NCBI GenBank assembly: GCA_013216015.1
Contig: JABSOI010000032.1
Location: forward strand, 1-64,000
Reading direction: 5' to 3'
Length of the DNA stretch: 64,000 nucleotides
Source: Alteromonadaceae bacterium
GTDB taxonomy: Bacteria; Pseudomonadota; Gammaproteobacteria; Enterobacterales; Alteromonadaceae
Below the pieces are notes generated by a model. The model did not search any database. It had not been told where the DNA came from and was given only the letters and a program-made list of their open reading frames with translations. Below are positions 1 to 7,443 of this stretch, piece by piece. Each line of letters opens with the position of its first letter. Position 1 is the stretch's first letter. The translations under genes and the position numbers were made by a program.

Positions 1-283
1 TTTTAGGCGCAGGTATTTCGTCAAACGACCATGACTTTTTTAACGTCACTTGGTAAAGAAATCGCAGAGCAGATACCGTAATACACATACTGCTAGGCGA
101 TAACTTCTTCGTATTGATGAGATAAATTTGATATTCACGAATTTCATCTGGCCCAAGATTACCTGGGGATTGATCAAAATATTTAGCAAATGCAGATATC
201 TGTGATAAGTAAGTTTGCTGGGTATTTAAAGCCAAGTTACGGATTTGCATGTCTTCAATCATACGTTGACGTAATACTGTCAT
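1..283 (-). CDS. Tyrosine recombinase, N-terminal part (runs off the window)
   Basis: Reading leftward from an ATG at 283, an open frame encodes about 94 residues starting MTVLRQRMIEDMQIRNLA and leaves the window still open. The helical segment with TQQTYLSQISAFAKYF and the LSPSSMCITVSALRFLY stretch is the SAM-like core-binding domain of phage-type integrases. The catalytic Arg-His-Arg-Tyr domain would lie outside the window. Such short recombinases are common beside IS91-like and other mobile elements. The N-terminus does not resemble integron integrase IntI. It lies just downstream of a group II intron remnant on the same strand. Family is fairly sure; the specific role is unknown. Confidence 0.8.
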   Translation of the reverse strand, partial: MTVLRQRMIEDMQIRNLALNTQQTYLSQISAFAKYFDQSPGNLGPDEIREYQIYLINTKKLSPSSMCITVSALRFLYQVTLKKSWSFDEIPAPK

Positions 284-394
284 GTGTTGCTCCTATTGGA
301 ATGTAAAGAAAGTGTGGAGAACACAATCATTACATTCCCAAGAGCGAATGATTAAGACAACTAAGTTATAGGTTAGTAGTAAATATGCTTAAGG

Positions 395-1298
395 CTGGCT
401 GTGGGGTTTACCGCGAGAGCGGTTTAGTCCAAGCACGGTTATGGGGCTCTCTCCATTACCGTGCATGCGAGTTTCCCAGCACACGGCTCAAGCCTGCTTA
501 AGTCCAGCAATGGACCGACAATAGACTCAAAAATGAGTGGACGAGTATCCATTGCAAGGCTTTCGCCTTGCTATAGCGACCCGCCTTTATTGCCTTCGCA
601 ATACGCGTTTGCAGTCGAAAGACCTGTTGTTCCATGACTTGACTATTAATATCATGCCATTGTTGACCTGCCGAGGAGGCACCAGCATAAACTTCAGCCG
701 TCATTTGCGTTTCCTCATTATTTCGATTCTCCAAACTCTCTCACGATTTTAGACCAAATGGACGTCTGCTCACTTTCGTGCCGGATAACATTTAAACCCG
801 TATCCACGCGATTACAGCATGGCATTCGCTTCTTCCATCCTCCCAATCTGCACATCCATAGGTTCACTTTGCAGTAAACTGTCCCTTTGAGGGAGATGTA
901 CAGGGTTACCACGTTCCACCTTTGAAGCACGTTGGGTTAGGTGCCCGCTTTCGACCGGTCAGGACTGTTGGCCATGTGTGTCCAACAAAAAATAACACAC
1001 CTCCCGACGTTGCCTTTTGGCTCAAGTGTATCAACCTTTTTTTCACTTGTTTATCGTTACGGTCTTTATCACGGATTCAGTTAATTTCACCATACCAACT
1101 CTCTAGCACTCACCCGATCATGGTTATCAGGAGGGCGCTTGTCTCACGATTTGCACCCCGGTTACCAATTGATAACCTTCGTTACATTGTCCGAGCAGCT
1201 CTTTATTCATGCCCGTAGAGTCACCTGATGGCACAGGTGGTTTGATCAACATCCTCTGTTTTAAGCCAAACAACTTCGCAGGCGACCTCGTGTCGCAC
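395..1298 (-). mobile_element. Group II intron remnant with large internal deletion
   Basis: On the minus strand a GTGCGAC motif at 1298-1292, the usual 5' end of bacterial group II introns, opens about 590 nt of structured leader. The leader runs into the start of an intron-encoded reverse transcriptase at 704. At the other end, around 490-457, is a hairpin of the form GAGCCGTGTGC-TGGGAAACTC-GCATGCACGG that matches intron domain V, followed by further short hairpins (domain VI region). The 3' boundary near 395 is approximate. A full element would be about 2-2.5 kb; here the reverse transcriptase core and most of domain IV are missing. The element cannot encode its own mobility but might still splice if helped in trans. 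Confidence 0.75.
498..704 (-). pseudogene. Group II intron reverse transcriptase, N-terminal fragment
   Basis: From ATG 704 the product starts MTAEVYAGASSAGQQWHDIN and continues with VFRLQTRIAKAIKAGRYSKA. This is the conserved N-terminal (RVT_N-type) region of group II intron maturases. After LVHSF the match stops: a deletion joins it to a few unrelated codons and a stop at 498, directly followed by the intron domain V hairpin. The finger-palm motifs (including YADD), domain X and endonuclease are absent. About 68 residues remain of a typical 420-600. Upstream codons back to a TTG at 734 are open, but ATG 704 fits the family start. Confidence 0.8.
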
Positions 1299-1360
1299 AT
1301 TTGTATCGATAACGCCATGCTCTGGGGTAAATTTGTCCTACAGCAGTGTATAGTTATTCT
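1299..1360 (-). other. attC-like imperfect palindrome at the end of the Gabija-like operon
   Basis: Just past the helicase stop, the minus strand reads TAACTATACACTGCTGTAGG, then CAAATTTACCCCAGAGCATGGCG in two parts, then GGCGTTATCGATACAAA. The arms TGCTGTAGG and CCCCAGAGCA pair imperfectly and the end is GCGTTAT, as in the 3' half of integron attC sites. The same 17-base GGCGTTATCGATACAAA ends the attC-like site at 45028-45128. The group II intron begins right after it. It is shorter and less symmetrical than a canonical attC, so it is called attC-like only. Confidence 0.4.
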
Positions 1361-2505
1361 TTTTTCCATTCCGGCAATTTACATTTTTCAACTTGATTAT
1401 CCGGAAGAACAAAAGTTGCACTGTATCTGGCCCTAGTTATAGCTACATATAATTTGTTTTTTGATTCATCTGTTTTATCAGAATCAAAAACCCGATGTTC
1501 TCCCAAAACGAAACGAACATACGGCTTAGTTGGAATTATTAACGTCCGATCAAAACCAAGACCCTTTGACTTTCCGAAATTAACCTTTTTTATATTCATA
1601 TCATTGAACTGCTTACCAGAACTAACACCATATCTTAAAAGTACGGGTTGATGTTTGCTAATATAATCATCAACGTTCGATTCACGAACACAAAAAACAC
1701 CAACGTGATTCTTGATATGGTCTGGCACATCCACACTAGTTGATATTGTTCTTTTATAGCCTTCCCCTACATGAATTTGATCTGCATAATCGCATATAAC
1801 TTGCACTGATCTTCGGCTAATAGCTAAGTGCTCATCTTCAAATTTAATAGACTTAAACTTTTCAAGTTTTTTCTCGCTAGTTTTTGGTCCTTTCGAGGCT
1901 ACTGAAGTGTCATAAATTGTTTGTCTAAAGTCGCCCACGCAAGTAATCGCCAATGATTTTGATTTACTTAGCATTTTAAGAACTTCGTAATCCCACCCAA
2001 CAAGATCTTGAACCTCATCGAAATATAGATGTGTATATATGCTCTCTATGCGGTCTAGTACTTCATTTTCTCTCTCTTTCATTATTTTGAAAGCAAGCTT
2101 TGACAGGTAGGTGGTGTGTGCTTTCTTTTTACATTTTGTTAAGTAGTAATCAGGGTTTAAGTTTCCACAGTCTAAAAGCTCCTTTCTACCGAGAATCGTT
2201 CTTCCATTTCTTTTATGCGGATCACCATTACTATTAAAATTTATTGTTTCAATGCGATCACTAAAAAAACAACTTTGATATGGTCTTACAATATCTTCCA
2301 ATAAGAAACGGAAAAGTCCTTTCACAACAAATAGCTGGCCTTCAGAGCTAGTTGAAGTAAATCGTGAAAGTAGCTCTTTCTGATTATTTTCTGTATAAGT
2401 AACAACTAGAACTTTGTTTCCGTGCGCGACATGATTCTTCGCTTCAGAAATAATCCTGTGAGTCTTACCAGCCCCAGCTGATGCAATGATTAGTTTCCTA
2501 CTCAA
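1354..2505 (-). CDS. UvrD-like superfamily 1 helicase, GajB-like
   Basis: A 383-residue superfamily 1A helicase-like protein. Visible motifs: Walker A ASAGAGKT near residue 9, Walker B YFDEVQD near 161, motif III GDFRQTIYDT near 191, and motif VI KLYVAITRAR near 352. It is shorter than UvrD/Rep (about 700) and somewhat shorter than usual GajB (about 490), so accessory subdomains are reduced. The start is a TTG inside the end of the nuclease gene (8-nt overlap), implying translational coupling. In Gabija systems the GajB helicase partners the GajA nuclease and is thought to sense DNA ends or nucleotide depletion during phage infection. The assignment rests on gene pairing and domain types. Confidence 0.8.
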   Translation of the reverse strand: MSRKLIIASAGAGKTHRIISEAKNHVAHGNKVLVVTYTENNQKELLSRFTSTSSEGQLFVVKGLFRFLLEDIVRPYQSCFFSDRIETINFNSNGDPHKRNGRTILGRKELLDCGNLNPDYYLTKCKKKAHTTYLSKLAFKIMKERENEVLDRIESIYTHLYFDEVQDLVGWDYEVLKMLSKSKSLAITCVGDFRQTIYDTSVASKGPKTSEKKLEKFKSIKFEDEHLAISRRSVQVICDYADQIHVGEGYKRTISTSVDVPDHIKNHVGVFCVRESNVDDYISKHQPVLLRYGVSSGKQFNDMNIKKVNFGKSKGLGFDRTLIIPTKPYVRFVLGEHRVFDSDKTDESKNKLYVAITRARYSATFVLPDNQVEKCKLPEWKKE

Positions 2506-4147
2506 AACTAAGCGCCTTAAGGATAAACTCTGGGTACTTTATTTTCTGTTCAGCCTCGAATACTCTCATCGCTGAATCTACTTTCTTTTTTCCTGCCCCT
2601 CCCTCGTCTGCGTACCATTTTACTAAGAATTTTGATTTATCATCTAAAGACTTTTCATCATTGTATTTATTATAGGTCTGTGTAGAAAGGGTTATCTTTG
2701 CATAGCTATCAAGTTCCTTTTCTGACGATTTATTTGTAGATATCAAAACGGGTTCAAGAGAATACTGCTCGTTGTCTGGGGTAGCTAAAAAGTTTATCCA
2801 TTCACAATCGCCATATTTTTTGGAGTACTCACCGATATTGTTTTTATGATTTCCATCATTATCTTTAAGAACATTAACTCTAGTCCTCACTTTTTTTGCG
2901 ATTTCTAAGTAATTATTAAAGCCAATACCTCTAACAACAATAATATCAATTCCATCATCTTCTGGTAGTCGGTCATGTAGATCAAGATAGCTTCTCTTCA
3001 AAATCAACTCGTCTGAAGGTCCTTCGACCAAAACAATTTTTTGAGAAAGTACCACCCTCAGAGTGTCATAACCAGGTAATCTTTTTAAGCTTTTTGATAC
3101 ACTTTTATCTATTTCATTTAGCCTGATATAACTTTCATTGATGAGACATAGTTTTTCTAAGCTAAGCTTATTTAATACATAAGAGCTATGTGTTGTTATA
3201 AATAATTGTTTGTCTTGTCGTTGTTGTTCAATGTATTTGACGAGCTTTGCAAGATTAGTATGCGACAGGTGGTTTTCTGGCTCTTCTAAAAGGATAACAT
3301 CTACATTGCTAGCCTTATTTTGAATGGCTAGTTTTATCTGAATTTTATTTTGCTCACCTTTTCCAACTTGTGGAAGATTTACGTCATCAACTGACAATTG
3401 TAAACCTGTTTCAAAACTTGAAACAGATACATCTGCAATAATCTCAAGTTTCTTACTAGTGACAATATTCTCGTTATCTAGGTTTTCATTTATCAACTTA
3501 ACTTGAGGCTGGTCATTGAATAGTTGCTTCAATTGCCGATAGTTGACACTTAAAAGTGCTTGCTCTTCTTTTGTTAATGAGGAGTTGATTATTCTTGAAA
3601 TATACTGATTTCTACCATAAGCTGGGTGTAGCCTGCTAGGGTCTACAAACAAGCCATTCATTTTTTTGTTTAGAAACTTTATCTTATTCCATGCAAAGTC
3701 AACCCATTCAATTTTGTAAAACTCAACAGGGATAGACTTTATTGCATCAGGTGATTTAATGAACTCTTCGTAGACTGCTTGCAAGTCATCATCAAACTTG
3801 ATGGTCAACGAAATCCCATCACTATTTTTGTTTATTGAGTTATTTTGACCACGATACTCTGCTATACCATCTAAAAAGAGTTCAATTTTTATATATGGTA
3901 AGTTTTTCGAAGATTTGTTACTTTTTAAATATGTCCTTGTTGCATCAAGGTTGAATAACTCAGGTTTAATTTCTCCTGATAATGGTTTTCCTCGATAGCT
4001 ACAATTTAATGCTATTTCTATAGCCTCTTGGATTGTACTTTTTCCTGAATCGTTATCGCCTACCAGTATATTTAAGTCCTGATTGAAATCGAATTCACGA
4101 TCTGAAAATTTCTTAAAGTTTTTAATTATAAGTTTCTCTATGTGCAC
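2498..4147 (-). CDS. OLD-family ATPase/TOPRIM nuclease, GajA-like
   Basis: A 549-residue protein with an ABC-type ATPase followed by a TOPRIM nuclease. Walker A is GDNDSGKST near residue 30, the signature-like VGKGEQNK near 261, Walker B VDVILLEEPEN near 282, and the H-loop FITTHSS near 317. The TOPRIM part shows VLVEGPSDE (catalytic Glu near 375) and a KDNDG acidic motif near 428. Class 2 OLD nucleases sit next to a UvrD-like helicase, exactly as here, which is the Gabija arrangement. Translation starts at GTG 4147, preceded by AAGGA about 11 nt upstream. An alternative is an unnamed OLD/helicase pair that is not strictly Gabija. Expected role: ATP/NTP-gated DNA nicking on phage infection. 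Confidence 0.82.
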   Translation of the reverse strand: MHIEKLIIKNFKKFSDREFDFNQDLNILVGDNDSGKSTIQEAIEIALNCSYRGKPLSGEIKPELFNLDATRTYLKSNKSSKNLPYIKIELFLDGIAEYRGQNNSINKNSDGISLTIKFDDDLQAVYEEFIKSPDAIKSIPVEFYKIEWVDFAWNKIKFLNKKMNGLFVDPSRLHPAYGRNQYISRIINSSLTKEEQALLSVNYRQLKQLFNDQPQVKLINENLDNENIVTSKKLEIIADVSVSSFETGLQLSVDDVNLPQVGKGEQNKIQIKLAIQNKASNVDVILLEEPENHLSHTNLAKLVKYIEQQRQDKQLFITTHSSYVLNKLSLEKLCLINESYIRLNEIDKSVSKSLKRLPGYDTLRVVLSQKIVLVEGPSDELILKRSYLDLHDRLPEDDGIDIIVVRGIGFNNYLEIAKKVRTRVNVLKDNDGNHKNNIGEYSKKYGDCEWINFLATPDNEQYSLEPVLISTNKSSEKELDSYAKITLSTQTYNKYNDEKSLDDKSKFLVKWYADEGGAGKKKVDSAMRVFEAEQKIKYPEFILKALSFE

Positions 4148-4241
4148 TTCTTAGTCCTTATGCAATACCTAATTCACCTATTCAAGAGATTAACGTTTAT
4201 TGTGAGTACGTTTTTATAATATTCGCTCACAAAAAAATCAT

Positions 4242-4500
4242 TAATTAATGATGGTAATATCACATAATTTCAAAGCGTTAGAAAGTTATAAATAAAATAT
4301 TTTATTATATCTTTAATATTACGAAGACATCTTAGTAATACTTATTGTATAAACCAATGTTATACACCTTAAAATCAATTAAATACAACCATATAGGTAA
4401 GTATCCTGAGTGTTACTGAGGAGACCACCTAGTAACTGATTTATTCGAAAATATATTGCAAAAAATCAATCCTAATATCAGGAGTGCGAACGGTGCTAAC
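4242..4500 (-). repeat. Dispersed repeat copy C, inverted, upstream of the Gabija-like operon
   Basis: Read on the minus strand, this stretch carries pieces also found at 44371-44511 and 46741-46966: a CTTTGAAATTATGTGATATTACC-like block (4250-4272 region), GTTCGCA near 4487, TTTTTTGCAATATATTTTCG near 4445-4465, and GTTACTAGG-TGGTCTCC-TCAGTAAC at 4411-4436. Order and spacing are partly shuffled. It separates the defence operon from the next genes and carries its promoter region. No coding potential is seen. Confidence 0.55.
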
Positions 4501-4550
4501 CTCAGTGCTAAATAATATTTAATAAAATTTATTGTGACAGTGGCAATTTT

Positions 4551-4659
4551 GGTTCTGTCGCATCTTGCTTTTTTAGCCAAAAATCTGAAATTTAAAAAGA
4601 ATATAATCAATAGGTTAAAAAATCGAAAAACAGTAAAATACGCAAGATGCGACAGAACC
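4551..4659. mobile_element. 109-bp miniature inverted-repeat element
   Basis: Perfect 18-bp terminal inverted repeats, GGTTCTGTCGCATCTTGC at 4551-4568 and its reverse complement at 4642-4659, bound a 73-bp AT-rich centre with no gene. The GGTTCTGT-GCA start resembles ends of IS6-family elements, which suggests a non-autonomous derivative of such an IS. No matching 8-bp target duplication is visible in the flanks (GCAATTTT left, GTTAACCA right), so the insertion is old or the flanks have rearranged. Confidence 0.6.
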
Positions 4660-4699
4660 GTTAACCAATGGTTGATGGGAAAATGGTTTAGATTAACTA

Positions 4700-4956
4700 G
4701 ATTGGTCGATATTAAGTTGGGAAGTTACAGATGAACGCATTGTTTCTACAATCAATTACTCTGACTGTGATCCGAGCATGATCATTATATCGTTATGAAT
4801 GGGCGTTGTGTGACGGCCAGTGGGTTTATCAAACAGTCTGAGAAGGCGGATTTTGTGGCGTTTATTAAAGAGGAAAATTTAGGCAATTGTGAGGAAATTG
4901 TTTTTGGTATTAAGAGTACGTTTTTGTTTTATGAAGAAAGTAAAAAGGAAGGTTAA
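4700..4956 (+). pseudogene. Frameshifted remnant of an unrecognised small gene
   Basis: Two frames together read like one protein: an upstream frame giving SWEVTDERIVSTINYSDCDP (about 4715-4775), then, after a frame change near 4771, EHDHYIVMNGRCVTASGF and on to a TAA at 4956. The downstream part can be read alone from ATG 4795 (53 codons, hydrophilic, ends FYEESKKEG). No convincing ribosome binding site is present. I do not recognise the family. It is called a pseudogene because of the apparent frameshift; it could instead be a short intact gene from 4795. Confidence 0.35.
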
Positions 4957-5179
4957 TTTTTAATTTACCCCTTCAGTTTATATTATTCATTCCAAATGAA
5001 TCATAGGGACTTTTTGTCCTGCTAAGTCATGTGTATAATCATTTTTTCTTGTTATAAATGCGATCACAGCAGTCATACAACACAATAAAACAAAGTTTTT
5101 TGTGATTCAATCATATGCTATGTCCCATTTTTTTTAAGAAGTGTTTAGCTTTAGGTTTTCGATTTCACATCATTATCTT

Positions 5180-5359
5180 TTACTTATTAAGCCCATCAAT
5201 TTTTTTAACAATTTTTGATTTACAGCTAAAACACATTGCCTCAATGCATTCAATACCCCCACTAGTTATATCCGTATCTTTTTCAAAAATATCTAAAGTA
5301 AATTTTTCGCCTTGTTTAACTTCTTTCTTGCATAATTCACAGGTGAATTTAAATTTCAT
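5180..5359 (-). CDS. Small CxxC-CxxC protein, unknown function
   Basis: A 59-residue product from ATG 5359, starting MKFKFTCELCKKEVKQGEKF and containing a second CFSC motif near residue 43. Two CxxC pairs spaced about 34 residues apart suggest a zinc ribbon. It follows the 5400-5603 gene by 40 nt on the same strand, so the two are probably co-transcribed. No family is recognised; such small zinc-ribbon proteins are common in phage and plasmid accessory regions. Coding nature is supported by the start codon, cysteine spacing and lack of frame breaks. Confidence 0.55.
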   Translation of the reverse strand: MKFKFTCELCKKEVKQGEKFTLDIFEKDTDITSGGIECIEAMCFSCKSKIVKKIDGLNK

Positions 5360-5399
5360 GATTAATTACCTTGTTTAGTTTGTTGGTTAAAAGGTTAGT

Positions 5400-5603
5400 T
5401 TATTTTGCTGGTTCTTTAATTTCTCCTATTAGTTTAACATCAGTGAAAAACATGTTTTTTGGACCATCAATTTTGTTAACATGAACAAATTGAAACTTTA
5501 ACCGTTTATCAGACGGTGCGTTATAAATAAGAATGTCCCCAACGTTAGGCGGATCAAGTAACTGACCGCGTACACGCAAATCAGGCCAATTAGACCACTC
5601 AAT
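5400..5603 (-). CDS. Small protein with possible ATT start, unknown function
   Basis: A frame of 67 codons reads IEWSNWPDLRVRGQLLDPPN and ends LIGEIKEPAK. No ATG, GTG or TTG lies between the upstream in-frame TAG (about 5618) and this point. A strong AGGAGG (minus strand, 5617-5612) lies 8 nt before an ATT at 5603, so ATT, as used by infC, is the best start. Alternatively it is the 3' end of a truncated gene. The product has no signal peptide or membrane segment and no family I recognise. It precedes the CxxC gene on the same strand. Confidence 0.45.
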   Translation of the reverse strand: MEWSNWPDLRVRGQLLDPPNVGDILIYNAPSDKRLKFQFVHVNKIDGPKNMFFTDVKLIGEIKEPAK

Positions 5604-5660
5604 TAAATCCCCCTCCTATCAAAAAACAACCAATCAAGGGAAGCCAGATAATAAAGTAAT

Positions 5661-5831
5661 TTAATAAAACTTTGTTTCAGGATGATTCATTTTATGCGTA
5701 TCAATAGCATCTTGAGCATGATTTGTCGTAATATCAACATGCGGCTTAAGCCTTAATTCAATTCCTGTACTAGCGTCCCCGCCATCCGCAAAGTTATCAA
5801 CGATTATTTTATTTTGTAAAAGTACAAAGAA
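5661..5831 (-). pseudogene. Gene fragment without a start codon
   Basis: An open stretch between in-frame stops encodes IVDNFADGGDASTGIELRLK, then PHVDITTNHAQDAIDTHKMN and ends ETKFY. The residue composition looks protein-like, but there is no usable start codon or ribosome binding site and an in-frame TAG lies at 5834-5832. A short ATG frame upstream (about 5843) runs out of phase, compatible with a frameshift. The family is not recognised. It lies upstream of, and in the same direction as, the two small minus-strand genes. Confidence 0.3.
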
Positions 5832-5867
5832 CTACGCATAATCTAATATGATTAAATTATTAATCGT

Positions 5868-5908
5868 ATACGGTTATATGTCAACCGTATTTTAATCATA
5901 TATGATTA
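5868..5908. promoter_or_regulatory. Paired palindromic operators before the DUF6471 gene
   Basis: Two dyads lie in the divergent promoter region: ATACGGTT-7nt-AACCGTAT at 5868-5890, and the perfect 16-bp palindrome TAATCATATATGATTA at 5893-5908. A related TAATCTAATATGATTA lies just upstream near 5840. A plausible -10 (TATAAT) follows at 5913-5918. Such dyads suggest binding of a dimeric repressor, possibly the small regulator encoded at 5949-6194 acting on itself and on the opposite-strand genes. The binding protein is inferred. Confidence 0.5.
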
Positions 5909-5948
5909 TTGCTATAATTGTTTTAGATTATTTTATAAGGTTGGTTAA

Positions 5949-6194
5949 ATGAACAATCCCTCACGGGCAAAAAGTGACGTTGAAAAAGAATTAGATACAA
6001 ACGCAGCAAAGGAAATTAAACGACATATAAAAGCCGAAATGTTAATGCATAATGTAGACATGGCCACAGTAGCCGAACGTCTAACTGCTATGGGACGTGC
6101 TATCTCTGAGCAGGGTTTAAAGAATAAAATTAGTACGTGCAAGCATCAAACGACCTGGTATTGGGATTTAATGAAGATGATAAAGGGAAAATAA
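5949..6194 (+). CDS. DUF6471-type helix-turn-helix protein
   Basis: An 81-residue product from ATG 5949, preceded by TAAGG. The segment KRHIKAEMLMHNVDMATVAE followed by RLTAMGRAISEQGLKNKIS matches the pattern of DUF6471, a small lambda-repressor-like fold (IKxEM, DLAERL, SExNLxNKIS, basic end). These proteins are common in accessory DNA and are presumed DNA-binding regulators. The palindromes just upstream fit autoregulation. No toxin partner is evident next to it: downstream is a REP-like repeat block. Confidence 0.7.
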   Translation: MNNPSRAKSDVEKELDTNAAKEIKRHIKAEMLMHNVDMATVAERLTAMGRAISEQGLKNKISTCKHQTTWYWDLMKMIKGK

Positions 6195-6495
6195 TAAAAA
6201 TAACGGATACTGGATTATTAAAAGCAGGAAAGGGGTCAAGTCGCATTTTTAAAGAAGCAGGAAAGGGGTCAAGTCGCATTTTTAAAGTGTTGGCCTAAAT
6301 AAAGAACATAAATGTGTGGGGATCAAGTCTTGCCTTTTGCATTTTAGGCAAGCTCACGTGGGATCAGGTCTTGTTTTTTGTACTTAATGCAAAATGAAAG
6401 ACCTGCAGCAGTTTACTGGCCACGCAGGTTATGTGGACTAAATATATGGGATCATGTTGAAAAAGTCAGATCACTTTGATTTATGGAATCAAACA
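6195..6495. repeat. REP-like repeat block (GTCAAGTC/GTCAGGTCTTG family)
   Basis: No gene is seen. Two tandem copies of a 30-bp unit containing GTCAAGTCGCATTTTTAAA lie at 6224-6253 and 6257-6286 (33-bp spacing). They are followed by GGGGATCAAGTCTTGCC and GGATCAGGTCTTGTTTTTTG near 6330-6380, with a partly complementary GAAAGACCTG near 6397. The same unit occurs at 45594-45736 and a relative at 8545-8585. GGTCTTG/CAAGACC repeats of this kind accompany REP-associated tyrosine transposases (Y1 family) in marine gammaproteobacteria; no transposase gene is present here. Confidence 0.6.
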
Positions 6496-7443
6496 TTATT
6501 GAGTTACACTAAATAACTCTGGTAAAACCCGTTGAAGTGCAATATATGCACTGGGGTTTTTTAACTTTAGTTTTTCCAATAATTGCCGGTGGCTATTCTC
6601 TATAGGAGCACCATAACGAATTAATTGCTCAATATAATAAACTGCAATATGTTTGTTGTTAAGGATATGATTAAGTGACTGAGCAAGCGGGTCAATACCT
6701 TGTGGGCTCGGCTTAACATTGACATTTTGTGTAAGTAGAAAGTCGAACATCTCTTTTGAATGGAGCGTAATTAACGTCTGACTAATTGCATTTTGTCCGG
6801 ATGGATCAAGGGTATATAGATCTAAGCCAAAAGGTAAGAGTTTTTTCGCGAGTGTTATATTATTAAAGAGCGCTAATATCTGTGTTATTTGTGGTGTTAA
6901 TACAGCACCACGGGCAAGCAAATTTTCAATAAGAGTAAATGGAGCATCATATTTTACTGCCTGAAGTAATGCCAAATTAAGCATACTGCTATCAATGTTA
7001 TCTAGCCAGTTTACAGATTCCTTAAACTTGTCCCAGTCCTTTTCTTTTGCGGAGTTAAACAACCCTGTCATATTTGTGTGTAACTCTTCGGGTATATTTC
7101 CCTCGGCAAGATCTTTATTGTAGTCGGAGACTATTTTATCTAAATCTTCCTTGCTCAGCTTGCCATATGTCAAACTACCTTCAATATTACTCTCTTTTTC
7201 AGAGGGAGCTATATCATGGTTTATTTTATCATCCCTTTTGCTTTTCGGTAATTTCTGTATAACCACAGACGTTTCTTTGTTAGCTTTTTGAGAAGAACTG
7301 ATTTGAATTGCAACCGGCATACCCCCTGTTGATTCTTCTAACTTATTTTCAACAAGTACACTCAGAGGCTCACCATGCCAATAAAGTACATAGGCAGAAA
7401 TAAGAATGATTGACAAAAAACCAAGAACTAATTTCATCCGCAC
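6496..7443 (-). CDS. Membrane-anchored or secreted ankyrin-like protein
   Basis: A 315-residue protein with an N-terminal hydrophobic segment (LVLGFLSIILISAYVLYW) acting as signal or anchor, a charged linker to about residue 110, and a C-terminal half of short helical repeats such as LLQAVKYDAPFTLIENLLARG and FDFLLTQNVNVKPSPQGIDPL that resemble ankyrin repeats. The start is GTG 7443 or ATG 7437; GTG overlaps the upstream stop by one base (TAGTG), so the two genes are coupled. Ankyrin proteins of this kind usually mediate protein contacts in the periplasm. No specific function can be assigned. Confidence 0.65.
   Translation of the reverse strand: MRMKLVLGFLSIILISAYVLYWHGEPLSVLVENKLEESTGGMPVAIQISSSQKANKETSVVIQKLPKSKRDDKINHDIAPSEKESNIEGSLTYGKLSKEDLDKIVSDYNKDLAEGNIPEELHTNMTGLFNSAKEKDWDKFKESVNWLDNIDSSMLNLALLQAVKYDAPFTLIENLLARGAVLTPQITQILALFNNITLAKKLLPFGLDLYTLDPSGQNAISQTLITLHSKEMFDFLLTQNVNVKPSPQGIDPLAQSLNHILNNKHIAVYYIEQLIRYGAPIENSHRQLLEKLKLKNPSAYIALQRVLPELFSVTQ

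Noticed and set aside
1-283. Integron integrase for the cassette-like genes
   Set aside because: The N-terminus lacks IntI-type sequence and the fragment cannot show the IntI-specific patch; it matches generic short phage-type recombinases. It also lies over 44 kb from the cassettes.
498-734. Retron or diversity-generating reverse transcriptase
   Set aside because: Only an RVT_N-type group II maturase start is present and intron domain V follows; no msr/msd or template/variable repeats are seen.
1127-1369. 80-codon minus-strand frame
   Set aside because: It spans the group II intron 5' boundary and structured RNA domain I; composition does not look like protein and no start signal is evident.
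1354-4147. PARIS or Septu instead of Gabija
   Set aside because: PARIS has separate ATPase and TOPRIM proteins and Septu an HNH partner; here ATPase and TOPRIM are fused and the partner is a UvrD-like helicase.
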